In this document: one piece after another, positions 36,825 through 46,135 of the stretch | Layout of the letters: each line of letters starts with the position of its first letter | Numbering within the stretch: position 1 is the first letter of the stretch | Origin: Methanocorpusculum parvum | Lineage (GTDB): Archaea > Halobacteriota > Methanomicrobia > Methanomicrobiales > Methanocorpusculaceae | Direction of reading: 5' to 3' | Assembly (NCBI GenBank): GCA_002287215.1 | Contig: LMVO01000012.1 | Location: 62,001-126,000 of the forward strand | Length of the DNA: 64,000 bases | Program-made: the position numbers and the translations under genes | Notes under the pieces: model-generated | What the model saw: only the letters and a program-made list of their open reading frames with translations | The model's database searches: none | What the model was told of the DNA's origin: nothing

Positions 36825-37019
36825 TTACCGGCGGGCGGGGGTCGTGTTGACCTTGCGGGTGACGTAGCCTGCGACCCGGTTGCGGATCATTTTGCTCTCA
36901 ATGGTCGTGATTTCAGTAACAACTTTCTTGTTGTCGTCAAAGTTGCCGTTGAAGCTTTTTCCGTGCTGTTCGAGAAGGGCAATGCCCATTGATTTGATAT
37001 AACTTGGCTTGATTCCCAT
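36825..37019 (-). CDS. rps17e: ribosomal protein S17e
   Basis: A 64-residue small-subunit protein, opening MGIKPSYIKSMGIALLEQHG and ending in the basic RNRVAGYVTRKVN segment characteristic of S17e. It is the last gene of a three-gene minus-strand run, nine bases after the ThiN-like gene. Confidence 0.95.
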   Translation of the reverse strand: MGIKPSYIKSMGIALLEQHGKSFNGNFDDNKKVVTEITTIESKMIRNRVAGYVTRKVNTTPARR

Positions 37020-37028
37020 GAGTATTCC

Positions 37029-37541
37029 TCAGATGTCTATATATGTAAGACGTTGAGATATGATAAGTATTCTGTTTGCTACCTCGTCCGGCGTGGTGCC
37101 AAGCACGTAGATCCTGCCTGGACCGCGGGCGGATTCCGGACAGGCGATCGCGAGCGGCACGCCTTTCCTGCACACGGAAGCAATACCCCAGTCCATGGTC
37201 GAAATACCCGGCGGATACTTTTCCGGCTCATACGTCTCAACGTCGCGGAGTGTTTCGATCGTGGTTTGAAGGATATCATCTTCATACCTGATACAGGCAG
37301 CTGAACGAATGCTTGGATCAAAGCGCCGGATCGTGAGAAGTGTCCGGACGATCGGTTCATCAACACCAAACCCGATACTCGTTCCGCGCGCGATAGCGAC
37401 CCCTTTATGATCGACGGCATTGACCGTTGTACAGGCAATTGCAAGATCGTCCCGGGGAATGATATACCGGGAGACATCGAGCAGCTTTCCGTGAGCTTTC
37501 TGGAGATCACGGAGAACGGATGACTGGGCAGCTGCAGACAT
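37029..37541 (-). CDS. ThiN-like (thiamine-phosphate synthase type) domain protein
   Basis: A 170-residue protein that reads as a stand-alone ThiN/ThiP_synth domain: RDDLAIACTTVNA near the start, IRYEDDILQT in the middle, STMDWGI and GRIYVLGTTPDEVANRI at the end. In ThiD-ThiN fusions the domain makes thiamine phosphate; single copies can also be regulatory ligand domains. No DNA-binding domain is attached. The start shares a base with the HD gene stop (TAATG). Confidence 0.75.
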   Translation of the reverse strand: MSAAAQSSVLRDLQKAHGKLLDVSRYIIPRDDLAIACTTVNAVDHKGVAIARGTSIGFGVDEPIVRTLLTIRRFDPSIRSAACIRYEDDILQTTIETLRDVETYEPEKYPPGISTMDWGIASVCRKGVPLAIACPESARGPGRIYVLGTTPDEVANRILIISQRLTYIDI

Positions 37542-38092
37542 TACATCAGCCCCAGTTCATCTTTTATCGCCGCGATCTCGGAAATAGCGATCTCATACAT
37601 TCGTTCACGGGGTATCAGAGCGTCGCCAAGCGCGATCCTGTTTCTGTCGCATCCGGCGGCAAACGAGGGGGCCTTATATTTCTTGGTGACCGTCTTTACC
37701 GAGACATCAGAGATATTTCCCCCTTTGATATATGCGCAGGCAACGATCAACCCGGACACGCTGTCTGCGACCTGAAGACAGATTTCAACAGGTGTTGTGT
37801 AGTCAGATCCAAACAGCAGGTGGTTATGACGTTTTATCGGGAGAGCGATCTCCTCGCCGATTCCTGCGTCACGGAGGATCTCATACCCGGCGATCCCGTG
37901 TTTCTCCATATCTTCGTGTATCTCCTCAAAATCGATGTCATGAAGGATGCCTATCGTTTCCCATACAACTGCGTCTTGTCCCAACTCGGCGGCCAGACCT
38001 TTCATAACCGCTGCCGTGGAGAGACAGTGACCAAGAAGGGAAGGAGAGACGACGTGCTGCTTGAGAAGCGTTAGCGCCTCGGTTTTTTCCAT
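37541..38092 (-). CDS. HD-domain hydrolase
   Basis: A 183-residue HD-superfamily protein. The metal-binding residues appear as HCLSTA near residue 21, HDIDF near residue 51 and KRHNH near residue 87, with VADSVSG further on. It is likely a phosphohydrolase of unknown substrate. I use the ATG at 38092; the longer frame adds 15 residues without a ribosome site. It leads the HD/ThiN/S17e run. Confidence 0.8.
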   Translation of the reverse strand: MEKTEALTLLKQHVVSPSLLGHCLSTAAVMKGLAAELGQDAVVWETIGILHDIDFEEIHEDMEKHGIAGYEILRDAGIGEEIALPIKRHNHLLFGSDYTTPVEICLQVADSVSGLIVACAYIKGGNISDVSVKTVTKKYKAPSFAAGCDRNRIALGDALIPRERMYEIAISEIAAIKDELGLM

Positions 38093-38146
38093 GCATATGT
38101 ATTGGATATGAAAAGGGATAAGAGTCACGACGCACAATGTACATGT

Positions 38147-38329
38147 ATGAAAGATTGGATACTCGATGTGATTATCGGCGTCTCGGCAATCATTTTGTTT
38201 GCCGTTCTGCTTCTCGCTTTACCGCATGTCCTTCCGGCAGCCTACGGATATGTAGCGGCATTCCTGATTTTTGTTGCATACCTCACAACAGCCGGACTGA
38301 CATTAATAAAGAACTCAATCAAAAAATAA
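38147..38329 (+). CDS. small two-helix membrane protein
   Basis: A 60-residue protein with hydrophobic helices at about residues 6-26 and 30-51 and a lysine-rich end. I chose the ATG at 38147; longer in-frame starts add a polar stretch that does not look coding. It is divergent from the HD gene and ends in A-rich and T-rich sequence. No family recognised. Confidence 0.55.
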   Translation: MKDWILDVIIGVSAIILFAVLLLALPHVLPAAYGYVAAFLIFVAYLTTAGLTLIKNSIKK

Positions 38330-38361
38330 TTTTTTTTCTCAATAAAAACACCGAAGAAAAG

Positions 38362-40050
38362 CTATTCCTGCTTTTCCAGTGCTTTATAATCTGTTTTATT
38401 CATTTTCGTAAGAGGCATTTTATCCAGGATAGATACCGAGACAGGAACGCTCCAGTGATTCAGATTCGCTTTGGCAAAGGAGATGATGTCTTTTATTGCG
38501 GTCTCAGGATCCATCTTATGTTTCAGCGTCACATAGAGTTTGATCCGCGTGTCGGTCTTCCACGGAATCCCCATAGCGCATGACTGGGAGATGACAGGGC
38601 ATTTTTCCATGACGGCCTCGATCATGAGCGGATAGACATTGTATCCATTGACCTTGACCAGCCGCTTATACCTGCACCGGAAATTGATGTTGTTTCCTTC
38701 CTCAATGGAGACGATGTCCCCTGTATGGAGCCAGACACGGCCGTCTGGATGCTCACGCAGAACTGCGGCCGTCTCTTCAGGATTTTTGTAGTATCCGGTC
38801 ATGATCGCAGGCCCGATCATACACAGCTCTCCTTCCATCGGATTTGGCAGAACATCGGTCGTGCCGGGAGCCACAACACAGATCTCAGTTCCTTTGAACG
38901 GAACACCCACGCCGCCCTCTGATAAAGAGGTATAATGGACATCAGTAATCACACAGGCTCCGCCGGCTTCGGTCAGACCGTAGCCCGGACGGAACTCTGC
39001 ACCGCCGTGTTCTCTGCCGAGAATATCATTATACCGGTACGCGAGATCAAGGGTGACCCGGTCGCCGCCGCAGACCTGATGTTTGACGCAGGAGAGATCC
39101 TTGCCTTTGAGATACGGATACATCCGTTCATACATCGCAGGAACACCGCAGAGGAATGCCATTTTTTCTTTGACAACGAGACTGGCGCACTCTTTTGCAT
39201 CGAATCTCGGACAGAGAACTACCCGCATTCCTGACGCGAGAGGCGTATGGATGCAGACGGTCAGACCAAACGCATGGAAGATCGGCAGGACGGCAAGGAA
39301 CCCGTCACCGATGTGAGGGTGGCCTTGAACATAGTAAGAGATAAGCTCGGTCGCAAGATAATTTTCCGCACCATTGGAAAGCATCACACCTTTCGAGGGC
39401 CCGGTCGTTCCTCCGGTGTACATGATCACGGACGTGTCCTCGGGCCGTACATCGTGCGGCGGGAGATGCGTGATTTTCAGGGATTCACGGCCTTCCGCAA
39501 GAAGTTCATCCCATTCACTGGCTTTACCCGTGGTTTTTTTGGCATGACGGACCTTGTGGTTGTACACCGTCTTCATGATCCTGCCTTTGATATTTGCAGG
39601 GAAGTATGCCGGCGTTTTACAGCGGATGACTTCGACATCGAGATCGGAACAGTGTTCCTCGTTGAGTTCGAAGGTCAAAACGATCCTGGACTCGGTAAGT
39701 TCCACCGCATACCGAAGCTCATCCTTGGTCGACAACGGGTGAACGAGATTGCAGATCGCGCCTATTCTATTTATTGCATATACTGCGATCACACTTTGAG
39801 GGATATTCGGCAGAAAAATGGTGACAAAGTCCCCTTTTTTCACACCGTGACGGAGCAGTCCTGCTGCACAGGCATGTACCTGCTCCATCAGACTTGCATA
39901 GCTTATATGATTATTATAATACTGAATCGCGGTCGCTTCTGGTCCTGCATGGGTCCCACCATAGGTGAGCATGGTATAGAGAGACCGTTTCGTCTCATCC
40001 GAATACTCCAAATTGGTGATGGAATCATTTCTGTATATGCGGGCTGACAT
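38362..40050 (-). CDS. acyl-CoA synthetase (AMP-forming), paralogue 3 of 3
   Basis: A 562-residue ANL-superfamily ligase. The P-loop-like A3 motif is YTGGTTGPSKGVMLS, the A5 motif is PGYGLTEAGGA, the A7 region is LHTGDI and the A10 lysine lies in MPLTKMNKTDY. It should activate a carboxylic acid as an acyl-AMP and transfer it to CoA; the substrate is unknown. It is separated from paralogue 2 by 160 bases with its own TATA-like ATAATATG at about 40073-40081. Confidence 0.88.
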   Translation of the reverse strand: MSARIYRNDSITNLEYSDETKRSLYTMLTYGGTHAGPEATAIQYYNNHISYASLMEQVHACAAGLLRHGVKKGDFVTIFLPNIPQSVIAVYAINRIGAICNLVHPLSTKDELRYAVELTESRIVLTFELNEEHCSDLDVEVIRCKTPAYFPANIKGRIMKTVYNHKVRHAKKTTGKASEWDELLAEGRESLKITHLPPHDVRPEDTSVIMYTGGTTGPSKGVMLSNGAENYLATELISYYVQGHPHIGDGFLAVLPIFHAFGLTVCIHTPLASGMRVVLCPRFDAKECASLVVKEKMAFLCGVPAMYERMYPYLKGKDLSCVKHQVCGGDRVTLDLAYRYNDILGREHGGAEFRPGYGLTEAGGACVITDVHYTSLSEGGVGVPFKGTEICVVAPGTTDVLPNPMEGELCMIGPAIMTGYYKNPEETAAVLREHPDGRVWLHTGDIVSIEEGNNINFRCRYKRLVKVNGYNVYPLMIEAVMEKCPVISQSCAMGIPWKTDTRIKLYVTLKHKMDPETAIKDIISFAKANLNHWSVPVSVSILDKMPLTKMNKTDYKALEKQE

Positions 40051-40210
40051 GAACCATTACTATATGGAGGGTAGCATATTATAGCTGGCGGTCACACAAA
40101 AATATGCCCGGAAATCAGGGTGATTTTTCAACGGCATAAATGTCCCTACTGAGAGAAGAAAGGATTTTTGTGAAAGACGGACAGACCCGTTATGTAAAAA
40201 AAGGGAGTGA

Positions 40211-41899
40211 TTATTCTCTGTCCTGCAAAGCCATATAATCGAGTTTATTCATTTTCGTCATCGGCATCTCATCAAGAATGACGACAGCTTTTGGAACACT
40301 CCAGTGATTCAGGTGTTCGTTTGCATAGGAAAGGATCTCCTTTTCTGCGTCAGCATGATCCATCTTCCGCTTAAGCGTCACATAGAGTTTGATCCTCCGG
40401 TCATCCCGCCACTTAAAGCCTACCGCACAGGCTTTTGCGATGATCGGGCAGCCCTCCATCGCCGCTTCGATCAAGGGAGGGTAGACGTTATAGCCGTTCA
40501 CCTTGACCAGACGCTTGATACGGGATCTGAAACAGAGATTGTCCTCTTCGCCGATGGCGAATATGTCTCCCGTATGGAGCCAGAGTTTGCCGTCCGGATG
40601 GCGTTTGAGGACATCATCCGTCGCCTCGGGATTTTTATAATAGCCTTTCATCAGCGAAGGACTCAGGATGCACAGCTCTCCTTCTTCGCCATCCGGGACT
40701 GGCTCGCATGTCCCGGGCTTCACGAGACAGATGTCTGTTCCTTCGACCGGGATCCCGACACACCCTTCCGGAAAAGCATGATACTGATTTCGCGTAAGAG
40801 AACAGGTTCCGCAGGCTTCGGTCAGACCGTAGCCCGGACGGAACTCCGCACCCCCCTTGTCCTTTCCGAGGATCTCATTATACCGGTAGGCGAGATCATG
40901 ACTCACCCAGTCGCCTCCGCAGACCACGTGCTTCATAAACGAGAGGTCGTGATCTTTCAGATACGGATACATCCGCTCGTACATGGCAGGCACGCCGATC
41001 ACATAGGCGACCTTCTCTTTCAGAAGAAGGCGGCTGCACTCTTTATCATTGAAACGGGGAGAGAGCATGACCCGCATTCCCGACGAAAGCGGGGCCTGGA
41101 TACAGACCGCAAGCCCGAATGCATGGAAGAGCGGAAGGATCGCGAGAAATCCGTCCCCGATATGGGCGGTGTGCGTGACGTTCTCGAGAAGAAGACGCGT
41201 CGTGACATAATTCACCGACCAGTTCGAGATCATCACGCCTTTCGCGGGTCCGGTCGTCCCGCCGGTGTACATAATGACAGCCGTGTCATCTGCTTTCACA
41301 TCAGAGGGAGGGAGCGGCTTTGTCTGGAGCCGCTTTTCTCCGGCAGCGAGAAGATCCGTCCATTCGGTGACGCGAGACGATGCCTTCGGCGATTTCCGGA
41401 CCGAGCGGGTGTACACGGTCTTCATAACAAATCCTTTCGGACCCGCTGGGAAGTAGCCCGGCGTTCTGCACCGGATGATATCGACATCGAAGTTGGCCGC
41501 CAGACCTTCGTTCAGCTCAAAGGTGAGTATGAGTTTACTGTCCGTGAGTTTGACTGCGTTCTCCAGCTCCGACAGAGTCGAGAGAGGGTGGACCATATTG
41601 CATATCGCACCGATCCTATTGAGAGCGTAAACCGCAACGACGCACTGCGGGATATTCGGCAGAAAAATGGTGACAAAGTCTCCTTTTTTTACACCGTGTT
41701 CAAGAAAGCCTGCAGCACATCTGTTGACAAGATCATACAGTTCCCCGTACGTGATCCTGTTATCGAAATATTGAATGGCCACGGCCTCACGGCCTGCATG
41801 TTCCACACCATAGGTGAGCATGGAATACAAAGACTGTTTCGTCTCGTCAGAGTATTCCAGTTCCGTTTTTGCATCGTTTCTATATACAGGACGTGCCAT
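40211..41899 (-). CDS. acyl-CoA synthetase (AMP-forming), paralogue 2 of 3
   Basis: A 562-residue close relative of its two neighbours, sharing long identical stretches such as KKGDFVTIFLPNIPQ and the A3 motif YTGGTTGPAKGVMIS. The A5 motif is PGYGLTEACGT and the A10 lysine lies in MPMTKMNKLDY. It starts four bases after the stop of paralogue 1, so the two are almost certainly cotranscribed. Substrate unknown. Confidence 0.88.
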   Translation of the reverse strand: MARPVYRNDAKTELEYSDETKQSLYSMLTYGVEHAGREAVAIQYFDNRITYGELYDLVNRCAAGFLEHGVKKGDFVTIFLPNIPQCVVAVYALNRIGAICNMVHPLSTLSELENAVKLTDSKLILTFELNEGLAANFDVDIIRCRTPGYFPAGPKGFVMKTVYTRSVRKSPKASSRVTEWTDLLAAGEKRLQTKPLPPSDVKADDTAVIMYTGGTTGPAKGVMISNWSVNYVTTRLLLENVTHTAHIGDGFLAILPLFHAFGLAVCIQAPLSSGMRVMLSPRFNDKECSRLLLKEKVAYVIGVPAMYERMYPYLKDHDLSFMKHVVCGGDWVSHDLAYRYNEILGKDKGGAEFRPGYGLTEACGTCSLTRNQYHAFPEGCVGIPVEGTDICLVKPGTCEPVPDGEEGELCILSPSLMKGYYKNPEATDDVLKRHPDGKLWLHTGDIFAIGEEDNLCFRSRIKRLVKVNGYNVYPPLIEAAMEGCPIIAKACAVGFKWRDDRRIKLYVTLKRKMDHADAEKEILSYANEHLNHWSVPKAVVILDEMPMTKMNKLDYMALQDRE

Positions 41900-41903
41900 G
41901 ATA

Positions 41904-43610
41904 TTACTCGGCCTGCTTTTTTTCGTTCGCCCGGGAAAGTTCCTGTTTCTCCAACAGACGGTAGTCGATCTTGTTGAACTTCGTCATCGGAAGATCGGCC
42001 ACAAATTCCACTTTGACCGGAACACTCCAGCGGTTCATCTGTTCTTTGGCGTATTCGATCAGGAGCTTCTCTTCTTCCGCCGCATCAAAGGAGCCGAGCG
42101 GCTTTTCCGGAACAACAAACAGTTTGATCTTCCGGTCCAGCTTCCAGGGGGTCGCAACGGCGCAGACCTGTTTGATATCCGGATGATTCTGCATCGCTTC
42201 CTCGATAAGGGTCGGATACACATTATACCCGTTCACCTTCACGAGTCTCTTATGCCGGGAACGGAAACATATGTTCCCGTCCTTTCTGATAACAACAAGA
42301 TCTCCCGTGTGGAGCCAGACATTTCCGTCATCGTGGAGGCGGAGAACATCCTTTGTGGCATCTTCGTTCTTGTAGTATCCCTTCATGACCGAAGGACCGA
42401 GGAAACACAGTTCGCCTTCAACACCGTCGGGCACGAGTTCGGTAGTTCCCGGTTTCACCACACAGACTTTTGTGCCGGTGACCGGGGTTCCGACGCAGCC
42501 TGTTGGAAGTTTTTCATATTCATTTGCAACAAGAGAACAGGCACCGCATGCCTCTGTCAGCCCGTATCCGGTCCTGAACAGGATATCAGCTTTGGATTTT
42601 TTCAGGAGAACATTATACTTATTTGCAAGCTCTTCGGAGACGCGGTCGCCTCCGCTGACCATGAGTTTCATCCGTGAGAGATCTCTTTGCTCAAAGTAGG
42701 GATACATGCGTTCAAAAAGCGCCGGCACTCCCGGAAGGAACAAAACATCCTCGGAAAAGATCTGCTGGGCACATCCTTTCGGGTCGAATCTGGGAACAAG
42801 GACGACTTTCATACCCGAGATAAGCGGTGCATGGACCGATACGGCAAGTCCAAAAGCATGGAATATCGGAAGGATCGCAAGGAACCCGTCACCCACATCG
42901 GTTTTTCCGTCACCAATGTCGATTAAGAGCTGGATAGACATGGAGTTGACCGCATAATTCGAGAGCATGACACCCTTTGAATCACCCGTTGTTCCGCCGG
43001 TGTACATGATCACCGCGGTATCATCCGGCTTCACGTCATCAGCCGGGAGCTGGAAACCTTCTTTGATCAGCTTCTTTCCTTCAGCAACGAGATCGTCCCA
43101 AATAGTGATCTTTGCAACGTTCTGTACCTTTGGATATTTGCGCATCACAAACCGGAATCCTTTGTCCAGAACGAATCCTTTGGGGGTCGAGGGGAAGTAG
43201 CCGGAGGTTCTGCAGCGGATGACCTCGATGTTTTTTCCGGAGAGGAACCCTTCATTCACCTCGCAGGCAAGAACCACGTTACTTTCCGTGAGTTTTATCG
43301 CATAGTCGATATCTTCCTGCGGAGACAAGGGATGGACCATATTGCATATTGCGCCTATCCGGTTGACAGCATAGATTGCGAGAACTCCCTGGGGAATGTT
43401 CGGGAGGAAAATGGTGACATAATCTCCTTTTTTTACACCGTGTTTTACCAGAGCCGCTGCGATGGCATGGACTTCATCCATGAACTGTTTGAATGAAATG
43501 TGTCTACCATAATATGCAGCTGCAGGTGAACTCTCACCCGCCCGGTTGAAGCCGTAAAGAAGTCCTTCATACAGCGAACGTTTGTTATCTTCAGAGTAGT
43601 TTAATGTCAA
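41904..43610 (-). CDS. acyl-CoA synthetase (AMP-forming), paralogue 1 of 3
   Basis: A 568-residue ANL ligase, first of the tandem set. Motifs are YTGGTTGDSKGVMLS (A3), TGYGLTEACGA (A5), LHTGDL (A7) and LPMTKFNKIDY (A10). The start is a TTG at 43610 with GGAGGAT about eight bases upstream, which I prefer to internal ATG codons. The C-terminus has a short extra lysine/glutamate tail absent from its copies. Confidence 0.88.
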   Translation of the reverse strand: MTLNYSEDNKRSLYEGLLYGFNRAGESSPAAAYYGRHISFKQFMDEVHAIAAALVKHGVKKGDYVTIFLPNIPQGVLAIYAVNRIGAICNMVHPLSPQEDIDYAIKLTESNVVLACEVNEGFLSGKNIEVIRCRTSGYFPSTPKGFVLDKGFRFVMRKYPKVQNVAKITIWDDLVAEGKKLIKEGFQLPADDVKPDDTAVIMYTGGTTGDSKGVMLSNYAVNSMSIQLLIDIGDGKTDVGDGFLAILPIFHAFGLAVSVHAPLISGMKVVLVPRFDPKGCAQQIFSEDVLFLPGVPALFERMYPYFEQRDLSRMKLMVSGGDRVSEELANKYNVLLKKSKADILFRTGYGLTEACGACSLVANEYEKLPTGCVGTPVTGTKVCVVKPGTTELVPDGVEGELCFLGPSVMKGYYKNEDATKDVLRLHDDGNVWLHTGDLVVIRKDGNICFRSRHKRLVKVNGYNVYPTLIEEAMQNHPDIKQVCAVATPWKLDRKIKLFVVPEKPLGSFDAAEEEKLLIEYAKEQMNRWSVPVKVEFVADLPMTKFNKIDYRLLEKQELSRANEKKQAE

Positions 43611-43702
43611 ATAAGTATCCTCCGATCAAGCGGTAAAAAAATCTAATAGTATTATTTGCTCTGGAACATATAATAGAAACGTAAATATTTTTGGGGATTT
43701 TA

Positions 43703-43912
43703 TCAGTTAATAGACAGAATCGTATAACCTGACTCGGAAATCACCCGAGTAAACTCTTCGTCGGAAACATTTCCGGAAAGTTCTACCGTGGCGGTTTTTG
43801 CCTTGATATCCACACGTGCGGAGACAACGCCGGGGATCCGCGAGAGAACTTTTTCAACAGTCATTTTGCAGTGTTCGCACATCATGCCGTCAATAGTAAG
43901 TACTTTTTTCAT
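43703..43912 (-). CDS. possible internal CopZ product, in frame at the 3' end of copA
   Basis: An in-frame ATG at 43912 opens a complete 69-residue HMA protein (KKVLTIDGMMCEHCKMTVEK), and AGAGGAAA lies just upstream as a plausible ribosome site. A free copper chaperone could thus be made from the same mRNA. It is an alternative product, not a separate gene, and has not been shown. Confidence 0.4.
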   Translation of the reverse strand: MKKVLTIDGMMCEHCKMTVEKVLSRIPGVVSARVDIKAKTATVELSGNVSDEEFTRVISESGYTILSIN

Positions 43913-46135
43913 GGTTTCCTCTTTTGAAGTAGTTGGGAGCGCTGAAGTAAAAAATCTGAGCCTGAGAGCATTTAATACGACACATACGGAAGACAGACTC
44001 ATCGCAAGTGCGGCAAACCCGGGAGAGAGTTTCCAGCCGAACGGCACAAAAAAAACACCGGCAGCAAGGGGGATGCCGATCGTGTTGTAGATGAACGCCC
44101 AGAAGAGGTTCTGCTTGATGTTTCGAAGCGTGGCGCGGCTCAGACGGATCGCCGAGACGATGTCCCAGGGATCACTTTTCATTAAAACGAAGTCGGCGGA
44201 TTCTAAAGCGATGTCGGAACCCGCACCGATCGCGATACCAACATCGGCCCTCGCAAGAGAAGGGGAGTCATTGATCCCGTCCCCGACCATGATGACATGA
44301 TGACCTGCCTCCTGCAGAGTTCTGACCTGACCTTCTTTTTCCGCCGGCATCACTTCAGCGATGACGTTTTTGATCGACAGCTGCCGGGCAACAGAATCGG
44401 CAACCGTATGGGTATCTCCGGTCAAAAGCACAACATCAAGACCGAGAGCCTGCAGTCCGGCAACGGCAGCTTTGGAGGTCGGCCGGATCTTGTCGGCAAC
44501 AGAGATGATGCCGAGCAGTTCGTTTCCGCTCGCGAAATAGAGCGGGGTCCCGTTGACGCTCGCCGGAGTGAGCGGGATCCCGTTCTCTTCCATGAACGCG
44601 GCATTTCCGGCATAACAGATCTTCCCGCTAATCGAAGCAGAGACGCCTCTGCCCGGGACCGCGGAGAAGTCCTGAGCTTTGACAAAGGTGATCCCATTCT
44701 CCTCGGCATAGGTGATGACCGCTTTCGAGAGAGGGTGTTCCGATGCGGATTCGACCGAAGCGGCGACCGCGAGAAGATCTTCTCTGGTTCCGGAGAGCGT
44801 GATGACCTCGGTGACCTCGGGTTTTCCGATAGTGACCGTCCCCGTTTTATCCAGAAGGATCGTGTCGGCACGACCAGCAGTCTCAAGAGATTCTGCAGAT
44901 TTTATCAGAATACCGAGTGATGCCGCTTTCCCGGTCGCAACCATTATCGCGACAGGGGTCGCTAGTCCAAGAGCACACGGACATGAAATAACGAGGACCG
45001 ATATCGCGATGGAAAGCGCAAACGTGAACGGCTCGCCAAGAAGCATCCAAACCGCTCCCGAAAGAACGGCGATGGACATGACCAGCGGTACGAATATCCC
45101 GCTCACTTTATCGGCGAGTTTTCCGATAGGCGCCTTGGATGCATTGGCATTCTGGACGAGTTCGACGATCGCGGCAAGCGTCGTGTCCTCGCCGACCTTT
45201 TCCGCCCGGAACGTGAAACTGCCGAGCGAGATCGTCCCCGCTGAGACAGAGTCTCCTGGATTTTTTACAACAGGGATACTTTCGCCGGTCAGAGCCGACA
45301 GATCGATCGGAGCAGAACCTTCCGTTATCGTGCCGTCGACCGGGATGCCGGCACCCGGTCTGACCACGATTACGTCGCCGACCGCCACCTGTTCGGCGGG
45401 AATGACAACCTCGACGCCGCTTCGGAGGACGGTTGCCGTTTTCGGGGCAAGGTCGATGAGTTTTCTGACCGCCTCGGTGGTTTTTCCTTTTGATCGTGCC
45501 TCAAGATACTTGCCTATCGTAACGAGAGACAGGATCATCGCAGCCGATTCAAAATAGAGATCCATAGACCACATGCCGGCAGCGGTCATATCGCCTATTG
45601 AAAGAGCTGAAAAAATAGCATAGATAGCATAGACCCCATACGTAAGCGCCGCAAGAGAACCGATCGCCACAAGAGAGTCCATATTCGGCGCACGGCGGAA
45701 GAGTGCCGGGATGCCGGACGTGTAGTATTTGTTGTTCGCGATGACGATCGGAATGGTCAGCACAAGCTGGGACAAAGCAAATATCCCGGCGTTTGCCGGA
45801 TCATGGGTCCATTGAAGGAGAGGAAAACCCCACATATGTCCCATGGAGAGATACATAAGCGGAATAAGAAAAGCAAAAGAGAGGATGAGCCGGATCTGCA
45901 TCGGGCGAAGAAGAGATCCTTCCCGCGGAGGCTCTCCCATAACCAGATCATACCCGGCAGAGCGGACAGCCTGTCTGATCTGATCATCAGAAATATCGTC
46001 CGACTCAACGACCAGACGATTTTCGAGAAGATTTACCGAGGCGGATCTCACGCCTTCCACACTTTTCGCGGCCTTCTCAACATGAAGAGAACAGGCCGAA
46101 CAGGTCATGCCGGATACTGAGTAGGTTTTTTTCAT
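43703..46135 (-). CDS. copA: copper-translocating P1B-type ATPase with N- and C-terminal HMA domains
   Basis: An 810-residue copper exporter. The N-terminal metal-binding domain has MTCSACS (residues 9-15), the ion site is the CPC in SCPCALGLATP, the phosphorylated aspartate lies in DKTGT, and GDGINDSP closes the ATPase part. Residues about 742-810 form a second HMA domain with MMCEHCK, equal in size to a free CopZ chaperone. The start overlaps the sua5 stop as ATGA. Copper specificity is inferred from CPC and the metal-binding loops. Confidence 0.93.
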   Translation of the reverse strand: MKKTYSVSGMTCSACSLHVEKAAKSVEGVRSASVNLLENRLVVESDDISDDQIRQAVRSAGYDLVMGEPPREGSLLRPMQIRLILSFAFLIPLMYLSMGHMWGFPLLQWTHDPANAGIFALSQLVLTIPIVIANNKYYTSGIPALFRRAPNMDSLVAIGSLAALTYGVYAIYAIFSALSIGDMTAAGMWSMDLYFESAAMILSLVTIGKYLEARSKGKTTEAVRKLIDLAPKTATVLRSGVEVVIPAEQVAVGDVIVVRPGAGIPVDGTITEGSAPIDLSALTGESIPVVKNPGDSVSAGTISLGSFTFRAEKVGEDTTLAAIVELVQNANASKAPIGKLADKVSGIFVPLVMSIAVLSGAVWMLLGEPFTFALSIAISVLVISCPCALGLATPVAIMVATGKAASLGILIKSAESLETAGRADTILLDKTGTVTIGKPEVTEVITLSGTREDLLAVAASVESASEHPLSKAVITYAEENGITFVKAQDFSAVPGRGVSASISGKICYAGNAAFMEENGIPLTPASVNGTPLYFASGNELLGIISVADKIRPTSKAAVAGLQALGLDVVLLTGDTHTVADSVARQLSIKNVIAEVMPAEKEGQVRTLQEAGHHVIMVGDGINDSPSLARADVGIAIGAGSDIALESADFVLMKSDPWDIVSAIRLSRATLRNIKQNLFWAFIYNTIGIPLAAGVFFVPFGWKLSPGFAALAMSLSSVCVVLNALRLRFFTSALPTTSKEETMKKVLTIDGMMCEHCKMTVEKVLSRIPGVVSARVDIKAKTATVELSGNVSDEEFTRVISESGYTILSIN

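Noticed and set aside
40304-41977. 557-codon open frame antisense to acyl-CoA synthetase 2
   Set aside because: The minus strand carries the full set of ANL motifs; similar shadows appear opposite the paralogues.
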